A stretch of 64,000 bases of DNA from Nyssa sinensis (Eukaryota > Streptophyta > Magnoliopsida > Cornales > Nyssaceae). Both the position numbers and the translations under genes were made by a program. Location: positions 24,850,216 through 24,914,215 of the forward strand of contig CM018050.1 in NCBI GenBank assembly GCA_008638375.1. Reading direction: 5' to 3'. Under the pieces are notes generated by a model, which did no database searches, was not told the DNA's origin, and saw only the letters and a list, made by a program, of their open reading frames with translations. The number at the start of each line of letters is the position of its first letter. The stretch's first letter is position 1. Below are positions 24,312 through 34,460 of the stretch, piece by piece.

Positions 24312-24826
24312 TGTTATTCCTTTTTTTTTATTATTATTATAGGCATGTATATCCTATTCTTGATAGGATTTGGATTTGGATTTGAGAGAAAATAGGGATT
24401 ATGTTTATCTCACTAAGACAATTTCCTAATTGGACTCTGGTTATGAGCTCGGTACGAAGTTAGTTGTGCTCAATACCACCTGTGCTCAGCATGGAGAGGT
24501 AACATGCAAACACTTTCTTTGACGTGGAACTTGTCATTTGAAGTGTTAAGGTCGGAAGGCTCTTTTCGTGGCTCAATATGGTATACGTGTCATCATCTCT
24601 GTGCTTGACTCATTTTGGGCACACCACAAAACGATTCAAAAGATCAACAAAAGCACGAAATATAGGACCAAAGAAATGAAATTCATATGTTCAATATTAG
24701 GTGTTTGCTTTGACAATCAAATGCCCAAACAACTCATAGTTAACAAATTTTCATCATTAAAAACTAAAGTTCTTTTTTCTTTTATTTTAAAGCCTTGCCT
24801 TTCATTCAAAACAAGAGCAAGTATTG
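24312..24826. other. Spacer between two LTR elements
   Basis: No gene is recognised. TATTG at 24822-24826 is the left target-site duplication of the next element. Confidence 0.4.
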
Positions 24827-24857
24827 TGTAGGACCCAAAAACTTCTCTGATACCAAA

Positions 24858-25387
24858 TGTAGGATTTAAAATCGCTCCGATGCCAATTGTTGAATATAGA
24901 AAAATAAGTAATATGATAATATGAATGGGAGAAAATGAAATCACAATACAAGAAAATAAACTAGGAATTCAAACGACCAAGAATGTAATTACTCCATTGA
25001 ATAAAATATCAAGATTAATATTTTTATTGAAGAAAAACAATCTCATATTAAAAAATCTCAAGCCACTCACACAGCTCTCTCACGGCACAAGCTCTCGGCT
25101 CATGGCCTCTTTTTTTTTACCACTACTTATTATTTTTGTGGCATACAACTCAATGTGACAGAGACCCACATATATATAACATTGACTCTAAGTCCTATAT
25201 TGATTAGGATATCTAAACCCATACAAACTAGTATATTTTATTTAACTATAATTAAAAACTAACTTTCATTAGAATATTAGTCCAACTACAATTAGGACTA
25301 CCCAAAAAGACTCCAAATATTATTAAGACTCAATAAACTAAATTAAGAAACTTCCTAAAATTTATGGCTTGCTTTAATTGGCCAACA
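24858..25387 (-). repeat. LTR (3' in element sense)
   Basis: It aligns along its whole length with 27179-27704, including TAAACTA[GA]GAATTCAAACG and GACCCACA[CT]ATATATAACATTGA. Differences are scattered, which suggests a moderately old insertion. The sense strand begins TGTTGGCCAATTAAA. Confidence 0.85.
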
Positions 25388-25433
25388 ATGCCTCCCTTCA
25401 ACTAAGCTCGCCAACGTAGCTTCACAAACATCT

Positions 25434-26603
25434 TCATAAGCAATAATCTTCAAAGCAATTTTTTGTCGCTGTAAGAAGCTTTTGCGACAGTAATCTGAAA
25501 CAATCATTTTTTTTCATCTTCACGCGCGGATGTGGTCGAATCTTGTACTTGGTATACAATTTCTCAGCTTGTTTAACACGATCAACGAACAAATTCATGC
25601 TCATCGATTCAAAATCAAAATCAGTAAAATAATTATCTGTGCCAATAATTTCATCATCATAATGATGCAAAGCCTGCCAATATTTTAGAATACCAAAATC
25701 TTCTTTTCGAAGAAAATCTGCACTAATGAAATTATTAAGATCTAAACCAATATTGTAGTACAACAAGAATTTATCAACGCCAATGAAATCACAAATTTCA
25801 GACAACTTAAGGCTTCTCAATTCTAAAAAATTATTGAAACTCTAAAAATTTTGTTTTCATAAAATCAACACAGCCTTGAATAATAAAATTCTCAATACCA
25901 ATAAAATCAACAAACTCTGATTTGAAATGTTCTTCAATCTCACTATGTTTTAATTCCAAAGTGCTTGGCAAATCAATTAAAGTAGCAAGGTCAAAATTCT
26001 CAAAATCTTCAACTGCATCAATACCACAACATGCAAAATTTTTTGTTTTTTAACAATTAAATTCTCATACTGAGTAAGATGAAATAATTCTTCAACATCT
26101 CTTAATTCACCAAAAGCAATTTCTAACAAATTCAAATTTTCATCATCATGAGCTAAAGTCAAACTTTCAACCATACAATTATTTTCATCTTCTTCAACTT
26201 CCAAAATATTTCTTTTCTTACAACTAATATTTTCTTCCTCAAAAATATTGACGAAGCAGTCAATATCATATGAATTTAAATTCAACACATTATATGAATC
26301 ATCCCAAATTGGAATGAATTCTGAAAATAATTTTGAACTATCAATCTCTTTATTTTCGTCAAACTTATCTCTTTCAAAATCAATCACCCAATATCTGTCT
26401 ATGGGAGGTTCATAACCATTCCGCATATTATTTTTATATGCCGAAATAAGATCAAACCAAAACTTATGTGGTGGTGGATAGTTTTGTGTGCAAACAAAAG
26501 TATTCCAATATGCCCAATGTATTGTCTTCCTTATTATCTGGTAGAACAATTTAACTTTTTTCTCATAAAGTTCTTTTGATAAACGTTTCAATGCAATATC
26601 CAA
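25434..26603 (-). pseudogene. Unfamiliar ORF of the non-autonomous element, broken by frameshifts
   Basis: Two open segments (26603-25977, 208 residues; 25820-25434, 128 residues) are joined by coding-like sequence in a shifted frame between about 26045 and 25830, reading D-A-V-E-D-F-E-N-F-D. The original product was roughly 390 residues. The amino part has basic K-R-L-S-K-E-L-Y-E-K-K, aromatic W-A-Y-W-N-T-F-V-C, P-P-P-H-K-F-W-F-D-L and Y-W-V-I-D-F-E. The rest is strongly acidic, and the carboxyl end is basic (K-I-R-P-H-P-R-V-K). I see no zinc knuckle, protease motif or membrane segment. One shift lies at an A-rich run near 26045. Function unknown; an unusual Gag or accessory protein is possible. 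Confidence 0.55.
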
Positions 26604-27162
26604 TACATTAAATACATGGTATTAAGATATAGTGTAACACGCTGTAATCACTCATCAATATTCTGACCACATACTCTTAAGATTTCAAACTTTTGTCCAT
26701 TAACCAAAACTTTCTCCATAATTTTAAATCAACAATTTATTTAAATCATGTACTTGAGTTTGTCCAAAAATTGATCTCGTCGTCTTTTTTTTTTTTTTTT
26801 CCTTCAATATGATCAAGTTGGCCTCCTTATCGATTAAACTAGAATTTCTTTTTTTTTGGTTTCACAAGTATTTGTACTACCGTAAGATCTTTTTTTTCGA
26901 TCCAAACGGCCGTCGAATTTCAATTGAACAGCTCTTCAACAAACCACTCAAGATCGCAATCTTAAGTAAAATGAGAACTACAGTTCTCTGCAATAATCCA
27001 AGAACTAGACCAAACTTAGGTTTTCCATAGCTTCCCAAGATCAAGACAAGACTCTGATAAATTACCCCCAAGATTGTAACTAGCTCTTCCAATAACCCCA
27101 AGATTGTAATCGGCTCTCTGAAGATCGAGTTTGGCTCTGATAAATTACCTCAAGATTGTAAC
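26604..27162 (-). other. Leader of the non-autonomous element
   Basis: This is the untranslated stretch between primer-binding site and ORF. Near the primer-binding site (27040-27178) it repeats words such as CCCAAGATTGTAA, CTCAAGATTGTAACTGGCTCTGATA and GGCTCTGATAAATTACC, so PBS-like sequence occurs more than once. Plus-strand frames here are not genes. Confidence 0.5.
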
Positions 27163-27178
27163 TGGCTCTGATACTAAA
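27163..27178 (-). promoter_or_regulatory. Primer-binding site of the non-autonomous element
   Basis: On the minus strand, TTTAGTATCAGAGCCA follows directly on the LTR end (...CCTACA). It matches the initiator-Met tRNA site TGGTATCAGAGCCA apart from one substitution in the first bases. Confidence 0.75.
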
Positions 27179-27704
27179 TGTAGGATTTAAAATCGCTCCA
27201 ATACCAAATGTAAAAAAATAAGTAATATGATAATATGAATGGGAGAGAACGAAATCACAATACAAGAAAATAAACTAAGAATTCAAACGGCCAAGAATGT
27301 TATTACTCCATTGAATAAACTATCAAGATTAATATTTTTATTAAAGAAAACCAATGTCATATTAAAAAATCACAAGCCACTCACACGGCTCTCTCACGGC
27401 ACAGGCTCTCGGCTCACCACCTCTTTTTTTGACGACCACTTATTATTTTTGTGGCTTACAACTCAATGTGACAAAGACCCACACATATATATAACATTGA
27501 TTCTAAGTCTTATATTGATTAGGATATCTAAACCCATACAAACTAGTATATTTTATTTAACTATAATAAGAAAACTAACTCTCATTAGAATATTAGTCCA
27601 ACTATAATTAGAACTACTCAAAAAAACTCTAAATATTATTAGAAATCAATAAATCAAATTAAGAAACTTCTTAAAATTTATGAAGTTGGTTTAATTGGCC
27701 AACA
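27179..27704 (-). repeat. LTR (5' in element sense)
   Basis: Partner of 24858-25387. Sense begins TGTTGGCC at 27704 and ends at 27179, directly before the primer-binding site. TATTG at 27705-27709 is the target-site duplication. Confidence 0.85.
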
Positions 27705-27709
27705 TATTG

Positions 27710-28478
27710 TAATGTTGATTTCAAAATGTTTCTTACATTATTTACTTTAACAAGGAAGTTAGGAACTGACAATACAATAAAGTGATAAAGTACCATTTCA
27801 CAAAAAGGCCCGGCATGAAAAATATGACATGCATGGCTAGTTATGCTTTGTGAATCGAAGTTGATTCATCCTGTTAGTTGGGTGGAGAGGGAAACCTTTT
27901 TAAGGTGGAAATGCATGGAACTCATGGGGAGGAAGACCGTTAGGTTGGTCTGTTAGGAAGGGACCATATATGCATAGTGTCACTATTATTGCAATTTATG
28001 GGTGAGACAGGTAGGTAGGTTAATCTTTTATCAGCTGCAAAGATTATGAGGCCCCAAATTTATTGCAATTTATTAGGGGAAGCTATCATGTAAGTTTGTC
28101 GGACCAAAGTTTTTATTATTGAAATATGACTCCAAGTTTTCAATCCCTTTTTTTCTCATTAGAATAAATCATTCAATCCCAAGACAGTCCCTTCTATATT
28201 ACAGTTATGAGAATTGTTTCTCTAAATTTAATAATTTTGTCGTCATTCATTTGTAATTTGTATATTTACCTGTTGTACCTTGATATTTACTAATATACGT
28301 ACTAAAAATTTAGCAGTACTCTTCTCTTTTTTTTTTTTCTCTCTCTCTATATAAATATATATTAAGTGAAACATCTTTCTTTTGATTTGCTGACTACCAC
28401 CAAAAAGGTACTATTCAGATTTAAACTATAGTTTCTAACTTTCTAATTTTTATTGAATATTAATTTTTTATTCAGTAC

Positions 28479-28509
<31 letters not shown>

Positions 28510-29699
28510 TCTTGCACGGGTATCCTCCTAGGAAATCATAAAGAAACAATGAACCTAGAACGTTTTAAAAATCTCATTATTTGCTGTGATGATCAATTGT
28601 GAGCAGGCTACGTTTTTTTATAGGTGCCAGTCAAAGTAATATATCTAATCAACCTTTATTATTTTCTTTAAAAAAAGATTAAAAGTGGGACCACGTTCGG
28701 CTGTTGTTTGGACATTTCATCATGACTTACACATTTATTTAGGTTGAGGCTATTCCTACTTCCCAAAGTGTTATTCACACTCTAATTTGAATAATAATTT
28801 AGGCTATGTTTGATAGTAATTTGGGTACCAATATTAATACTATGCTCATCAAAACTTTTTATAAAAAATATTTATTTAGATAAGTTATTACTATTATATT
28901 AATTTTTCATTACATCAGATGATATCTTGATATGATATGAACTCAATATAAAACTAATAATTCATCAGCATAAATTCTTTTAATAATTTTCTTTTTTTTA
29001 TCATCATAACATTACTCGTTGGTTATTATATTAAGTGAAAATATCTCAACTATTTATTTAAGATACGTCAAAATTCATAAACTTTAATGGAACTCTTTTC
29101 AAGAATAGAATCATCTTAAAAATAATGTTTAAAATTATGAATCTATGACAATTTAGAAATAATCTTATGAAAAAACATAATCATTTAACTTCTTTTTATA
29201 CAAAAGGTCAGAGTTTGAGATTCATGACTTGCACATATATATTTAGAATACTTCCTTACTCTTTTATCGTTATGCTAAAAAAATAATCCAATAAAAAAAC
29301 ATAATCAATTCCCCTATTTAATTTTCAACCAAAGTAATACTCATATTTTTTACCATTGCATTCATGATTCGTCCACAAGGTGCCGAGAAAGGAAAAGAGA
29401 GAGAGAGACGCGCATTGAACATATTGTTTTAGAAAAATTTTGTTATGTATGGGCCCTATGAAAGTTAATAACATCTTGTCAATTGAATTAGACATTTGAT
29501 TTTTAAAAAGAATATAAAAACAACTTTAATTTACATTACAAACTACTATTGCTGGAATTCATAACAAAATTAACATACATAACAAAATATTATTAATGGA
29601 ATTCATGAATCATTATTGAATCCCGTTGATGACAAAATTTCTCTTCAATTTAAGGTGAGAAAAGGGTTAACGAATGGGCTAAAGACAGCACACGTGATC
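27710..29699. other. Intergenic region upstream of the DC1 gene
   Basis: About 2 kb without any open frame of interest or recognisable transposon protein. It has a (TA)n tract at about 28484-28510 and scattered AT-rich text. It is the longest stretch in the window with no obvious mobile-element signature and probably holds the distal promoter of the gene at 30076. Confidence 0.4.
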
Positions 29700-29703
29700 A
29701 TGT

Positions 29704-29738
29704 CTGTATGTGTATGTGTATGTGTATGTGTATGTATA

Positions 29739-29806
<68 letters not shown>
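29704..29806. repeat. Compound microsatellite (TGTATG)n-(TA)n-(GA)n
   Basis: TGTATG units (29704-29735), about ten TA units (29738-29758) and about 24 GA units (29758-29806) follow without a break. The tract is about 270 bp upstream of the DC1 start codon. GA-rich tracts near plant promoters can bind GAGA/BPC proteins; that role is inference. Confidence 0.95.
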
Positions 29807-29807
<1 letters not shown>

Positions 29808-29985
29808 AAGCCGTAGAGGACATTGATAAAATAGGGAGAAGTAAAGCCGTAAAGGAAGAATCAAATTTTATAGATTATATCTCCATGTTATGATTACAAT
29901 TATCATTTTCATCATGAATCATGAAATATAAACTATATGTAAAATCATCGTTTTTCTTGAGACTCCAACGTACAGTTGTGCCTTC

Positions 29986-29995
29986 TATAAATTAA
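29986..29995 (+). promoter_or_regulatory. TATA box of the DC1-domain gene
   Basis: TATAAATTAA lies 90 bases before the start codon, giving a transcription start near 30020 and a 5' leader of about 55 bases, normal for a plant gene. No transposon separates it from the gene. Confidence 0.6.
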
Positions 29996-30075
29996 TAAAA
30001 ACTAAGGAGAGAATGGTTTTTGCGAGTCCATGTCCTGATCATGTCCCTTAGAGGATAGAGAACACGCACAAAAAA

Positions 30076-30813
30076 ATGCTGAGCTGCTGCACCACTGAGC
30101 CTCAAAGAGAGACTCAGATTAAGGATTTCATCCACTTCCATCCTCTAATCCTATGTGAAAGCAAAACTGGAATTTCCTGCTCACTGTGCGATGGATCAAT
30201 TCATGGTCCTGTCTATGGTTGCACCAAGTGCGATTTTTACCTCCATAAATCTTGCGCTGAATTGCCGCCGGAGATTAGACACCCCTTTCATCCGCAACAC
30301 CCTCTTACTCTCACTCCCAACTTGCAGCTTCTTCATCATTCATCTTTGTTCTTCTGTGGCGCTTGCTGGAAGAATTGCAGGGCCTTCACCTTCTACTGCA
30401 AGGAGTGTCGGTTCAACCTCGGATCTGAATGTGCTTTGCTAATGCCTACCCTCAAATGTGATTCTCATGAGCACCTTCTGACTTTGTTCAAGAAGGTAGA
30501 GCAGAACCATGAATGCAAAGTTTGTGGCGAGGTTTGCAGTGACTCCATTCTCCGCTGTGTGCCGTGCGGGGTCTATTTCCACATTAATTGTGTTGCTGTC
30601 TTGCCACAAACCATTCAAGTTTCATGCCACAGACATCCTCTCGTCCTCACTGATTCTCTTGTTGAAAGCAATTCAGATGAGTTCTTCTGTGACGCTTGCA
30701 AGGAACACAGAAAACCAAATGAAAGCGCCTATCATTGTTCTGAATGCAACTTCACTGCTCATGTTTACTGCGCCATCTCCGAGGTATGCTCAGAACCTAT
30801 TGGCTTTTTCTGA
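30076..30813 (+). CDS. DC1 (Cys/His-rich C1-like) domain protein, 245 aa
   Basis: The protein consists of four divergent C1 (DC1) zinc-binding modules at about residues 20-60, 70-119, 130-172 and 184-232. Each begins H-x-H-P-L or H-E-H-L-L and carries paired CxxC motifs (C-S-L-C, C-G-A-C, C-K-V-C, C-D-A-C) and a closing [FY]-x-[LHG]-x-x-C. Two have the hallmark C-D/N-F-[YT]-[LA]-H-[KV]-x-C. DC1 proteins are a large plant-specific family, some linked to defence, stress and cell death; ligands are mostly unknown. There is no signal peptide or membrane segment, so a cytoplasmic or nuclear place is likely. ATG at 30076 is the first after the TATA box and starts just before the first module. The last bases before the tail read GAG/GTATGC, a good splice donor at about 30789, so the final ten residues may be intron read-through and the gene may have another exon. 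Family certain, role unknown. Confidence 0.85.
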   Translation: MLSCCTTEPQRETQIKDFIHFHPLILCESKTGISCSLCDGSIHGPVYGCTKCDFYLHKSCAELPPEIRHPFHPQHPLTLTPNLQLLHHSSLFFCGACWKNCRAFTFYCKECRFNLGSECALLMPTLKCDSHEHLLTLFKKVEQNHECKVCGEVCSDSILRCVPCGVYFHINCVAVLPQTIQVSCHRHPLVLTDSLVESNSDEFFCDACKEHRKPNESAYHCSECNFTAHVYCAISEVCSEPIGFF

Positions 30814-31750
30814 TTAGATCGAAGATTCATCTCTATATGCAGGCATGATCTCTTGATATATCGCTGTATATATCATATATGTCTTCTTATTTGTAAAAGA
30901 TTCCTTTAATTATCTCCTCTTTTCGGCTGATCTCTAGCTTATTTGAAATTCTCATAACTCAAGTTGAAAAATCAGATTTCCTTTCCCCAACTTAATTCCC
31001 ATCATCAATCAAGCCTATATACGAGCTTCTTAATCTACAAGGTTCATCTCAATCATTGAAGGGGCTGTGAAATCATTTTCTTATTGATCTTCTTCTTGAA
31101 TTAGTTAAAATCCTAATGGGTTTCTGCACTAGCTTTCAACATAACCGATCTGTGTCCAGAAATCAAATAGCCAGTATCACAGGCCCATCTCTAACTCCTG
31201 CTTTAGACACTAAGGGTTGGATCTTTTGTTTTAGAAGTTGCTTTTATCTATTATCATGATTGTCTTAAAGTAGTGCTAGCTTACACCATCATTGTTTTAT
31301 AGAAGTGAATCCATAGTTTGAGATATCAGGATCAACATAGGTAACAAAAATAATTCTGTTGCAAATTAGCAGCTAAGTTATTTTCCAATTTTGAGAGTAG
31401 AATGGGGAACTATATATCATTTTAGTCGACGAAAGTCTTGAATCATGAGATAAACCTTGAATCCATAAGGGAAATAACAAAAATTTAAATTTGATTAATG
31501 ATTGAATGGTTTCTTTTGAAGACTTACAATCCCATACATAGAGAAATAATCCTTGTAAGAACTCATAAATTATAAGAAAGTAAAAAATACAAAAACTAGC
31601 AAATTTGAGTTAAGTTCAAATTTGGATAATTTAGAGCCTTAACAAACAACACTGAAAATGAAATTCCCACAAAATTATTAACTAAATATATAGCACTTTC
31701 CTAAAATAATAAAAATATGTGTTTTTAAAAACTATAACATGAGATATTAC
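30814..31750. other. Downstream of the DC1 gene
   Basis: If the donor near 30789 is used, the intron and any further exon would lie here; CTGTGTCCAG/AAATC near 31150 is one acceptor-like site, but no DC1-like coding follows it. Otherwise it is 3' flank. No other gene is seen. Confidence 0.3.
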
Positions 31751-33664
31751 TCAACTAGCCTATACACACTAAAATAAATAGGTTTTTTACAGCATAAAAA
31801 CCCCTATTTCTTGAGTGATAGCAGTATTGTCTAATAGCAAAAACTTGAGTTAGAGGAGGAGAATAGATCAATTGGGTAAATTTTAACAATTTAACCCAAT
31901 TCAAATTAATTTTATGTTCAAATTGATTTGATTGATTGTACAACATACCCTATATATGTTATGAAATACGTGCAATAGAAGTTATGTGAATCAATCAGTA
32001 AAGTGATAAAGAATTGATAATCAAACACAAAGAATATAGGGAATTCTTTTACGTGGAAAGCTTTATGGAAAAAACTACGGGATCTAGTTCAACACACATG
32101 CAATCTATTATGAAGAAATAGAGTTACAAGAGTCAACTTTACTTACAATCAAACGATTTGAATCCACAAACTTCGCAAATTTCGTTCTTCAATTTCTCCA
32201 CTTGAATTCTCAAACTTTCTTTATAGCTATATACATCTCTGAATCTTCAAATGCCTTCACAATCGGCCGTCACTATGGATCTCAGAATTCACTACTCACA
32301 AGAGTCTCAAAATCCTCTTTTAGAAAAAAATAAAGTTTATATCTGTTAGAGAATATAATAATAAAGTTATACCCTCTTTAACTGCTTAGACTTTTAGATG
32401 AGTTGGTAACTTCACAATAACCAACTAGCATTATGTTACCGTTGAATGGTCTTTGGTCCTATTCAAATTGGCTCTGGTCTAGTTTGAATGCCACTTCAAA
32501 CATGATCAAACAGAGTATTCTAGATTATATTTTCATATGTTTTAAAACCCCACATTTGAACTTTCAAAACTAATGTTTGAACGATTATTACATAGAGGGT
32601 CCGTTCGAACACCTTTTACATAGAGGCATGGTTTGAACACCAATTCCAAAATGATCACACGATGTTGACTATTTTTGTTAAAGACCAAAATGATAGAACA
32701 TGTTTGAACGCCCTCTCGAATGTGATCGAATGCAAGCTACTATTTTCTTTTCTTTTTTTTTGAAAATCTATGAACCTCATTAGATCAGCCTATTTCCTCG
32801 TTCGTACACAACATACACTTAGCCATTTTAACTTAGAAAAATCATTTTAATTGGAAAAACTATAGCTTAAGTCTATGACATGATAGGAAAACACATGTTA
32901 ACTAATTTTTGAAAATGTTTTAAGGTGTGTGTGTGTTATCCAACTTACGGATATGGTCTCTAAGTCCATCTACCATGCACTCGTAAGAGTAATTGGCCTT
33001 CAATTGATCTTCAATGATGCATAACGACCGTCAACACTTGAGGATTATGAATCCTTCACACATGTGGACCATTACTCATAATTAAGATCGCTAATTTTGT
33101 CAATCAGAATAAGCCAACACACATGAATCCACTCTTTAACTTAGCATTTTCAAGGCCTGAATGATGAAATTCAATCGAAAAGCAATGTACCACACAACAA
33201 AGCTGTGAATTTTTATTCCCACACCATTTTGGATTAAACATAGGTGTCTTCGGGTATAGATATATTAAAGTGGAACATTTTTCACTCATTTCCCAAGAAA
33301 ACTGTCAAATAATAATTGAAACTTGCAACAATCCAAGTGAAAAAAAACACCTTCAAACTCATTATACATCGGTTTCCCTTCCTTCGAAAGCATTGACGTC
33401 CTTGAGTGAACAAATGGTGTAACATGTGATTAGTGTGCATAATACTCAAAAATATCTTGGACATTGAAGGGTTTAGAAATAGCAAATTCAATACGAGGTC
33501 CAATCCAAAGGCACCAATTTTCTTCTACTTATGCTTATCATATATCCTTACAGAAAACCTCTTCTTCCATAGATGAACCATTACTGTGTCTCCTATAGCA
33601 AATTTTTCATGTGCCTATATTTATCTTCACTTTCCTAATGGTTAGTTGTTGACTATAATTTCTT
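31751..33664 (+). mobile_element. Probable 5' LTR region of the Copia element
   Basis: The stretch ends just before a degenerate primer-binding site at 33666 and contains the TGTTAGAGAATATAATAATA start at 32344, identical to 5449. If that start is right the LTR spans about 32344-33664. The earlier part (31750-32343) has the TACGTGGAAAGC...ATGGAAAAAAC text often seen in plant Copia LTRs and may be a second LTR or a nested copy. Minus-strand frames at 33104-33503 are not supported as genes. Confidence 0.4.
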
Positions 33665-33665
33665 A

Positions 33666-33681
33666 TTGGCCTTAGAGCCTT
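33666..33681 (+). promoter_or_regulatory. Degenerate primer-binding site of the Copia element
   Basis: ATTGGCCTTAGAGCCT aligns with the common TTGGTATCAGAGCC site with a few changes and lies five bases before the gag ATG region, as expected in Copia elements. Confidence 0.5.
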
Positions 33682-33685
33682 GGAG

Positions 33686-34460
33686 ATGTCTACTACAAAG
33701 TATGAAGTAGAGAAGTTTGATGGTAAAATAGTTTTGGCCTTTAGCGCATCAAGATACGTGTGTTGTCATGGGAACAAGATTTGGAGAAGGTTTTGGATGG
33801 CACATTGCCATCAATGTTGACCCTGGAGCATATTTCTGAAATGCAAGATAAGGCTCATAATGATATTCAACTATCTCTTGCTGATATAGTACTGTGGGTG
33901 GTTATAGATGAAAAAGCCACCTCTAGACTTTGGAAAAAGCTAGAGAATTTGTATATGAAGAAATTGTTCACCAACTATTTGTATTTGAAGTAAAATTTGT
34001 ACACCCTTAAGATGAATGAAGGTATGTCCATTAATGAGCACCTTGATGAATTTAATAAAATCATCATGGACTTGGAGAACATTGATGTTAAAGTTAAAGA
34101 AGACGACCGAGCCCTAATTATTTTGTGATCATTGCTGAATTTTTTTTAAACTTCTATTTATTCTATGTTGTATGGAAAGGATACTATATCTTTGGTTGAT
34201 GTTAAAGAATTTTTGAACTAAAAATAGTTGAAAACTAAATTGAATGAGAAATATAGTGATCATTCAGATACCAAGGGTCTGTTTGGAAAGGGTCATTTGG
34301 ATTCCTCATATAATAAAGGTTGACCTACTAAAAAGGACTCTGGTAGTGGTAATGGCAGAAGCAGAGGTGGATCTGGAGGTCGATAATAGTCAAGGTTTAA
34401 CAAGAATGAGATTAAATATTACTACTACACAAGTTAAGGCACTACAAAACTGAGTGTTAC
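33686..34460 (+). pseudogene. Ty1/copia Gag (UBN2-type) pseudogene
   Basis: The reading starts M-S-T-T-K-Y-E-V-E-K-F-D-G-K, the typical Copia Gag start. It continues with D-I-Q-L-S-L-A-D, W-K-K-L-E-N-L-Y, L-Y-T-L-K-M-N-E-G, and a Gly/Ser/Arg-rich tail before the zinc knuckle. A frameshift lies near 33760 and stops near 33991, 34126 and 34218. The knuckle region reads Y-Y-Y-x-x-x-x-x-G-H-Y-K-x-x-x-C and has lost its first cysteines. Confidence 0.75.

Larger units (their letters stand above)
24827..27704 (-). mobile_element. Non-autonomous LTR retrotransposon with one novel ORF
   Basis: TATTG at 24822-24826 and 27705-27709 brackets the element. Two direct repeats (24858-25387 and 27179-27704; about 530 and 526 bp, starting TGTAGG and ending CCAACA) are its LTRs. 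On the minus strand the order is LTR, primer-binding site (27178-27163), leader, one ORF, a GAAGGGAGG polypurine tract (about 25390-25400) and the second LTR. There is no protease, RT, RNase H or integrase. At 2.9 kb it must be mobilised in trans. The left end carries 31 extra bases (24827-24857) outside the LTR. It resembles LARD or TR-GAG elements in plan. Confidence 0.8.

Noticed and set aside
29679..29893. Open frames over the compound microsatellite
   Set aside because: Translations of (TGTATG), (TA) and (GA) repeats only.
30155..30817. Two other plus-strand frames overlapping the DC1 gene
   Set aside because: Shadow frames of the DC1 coding sequence; the Cys/His pattern is only in the frame starting at 30076.
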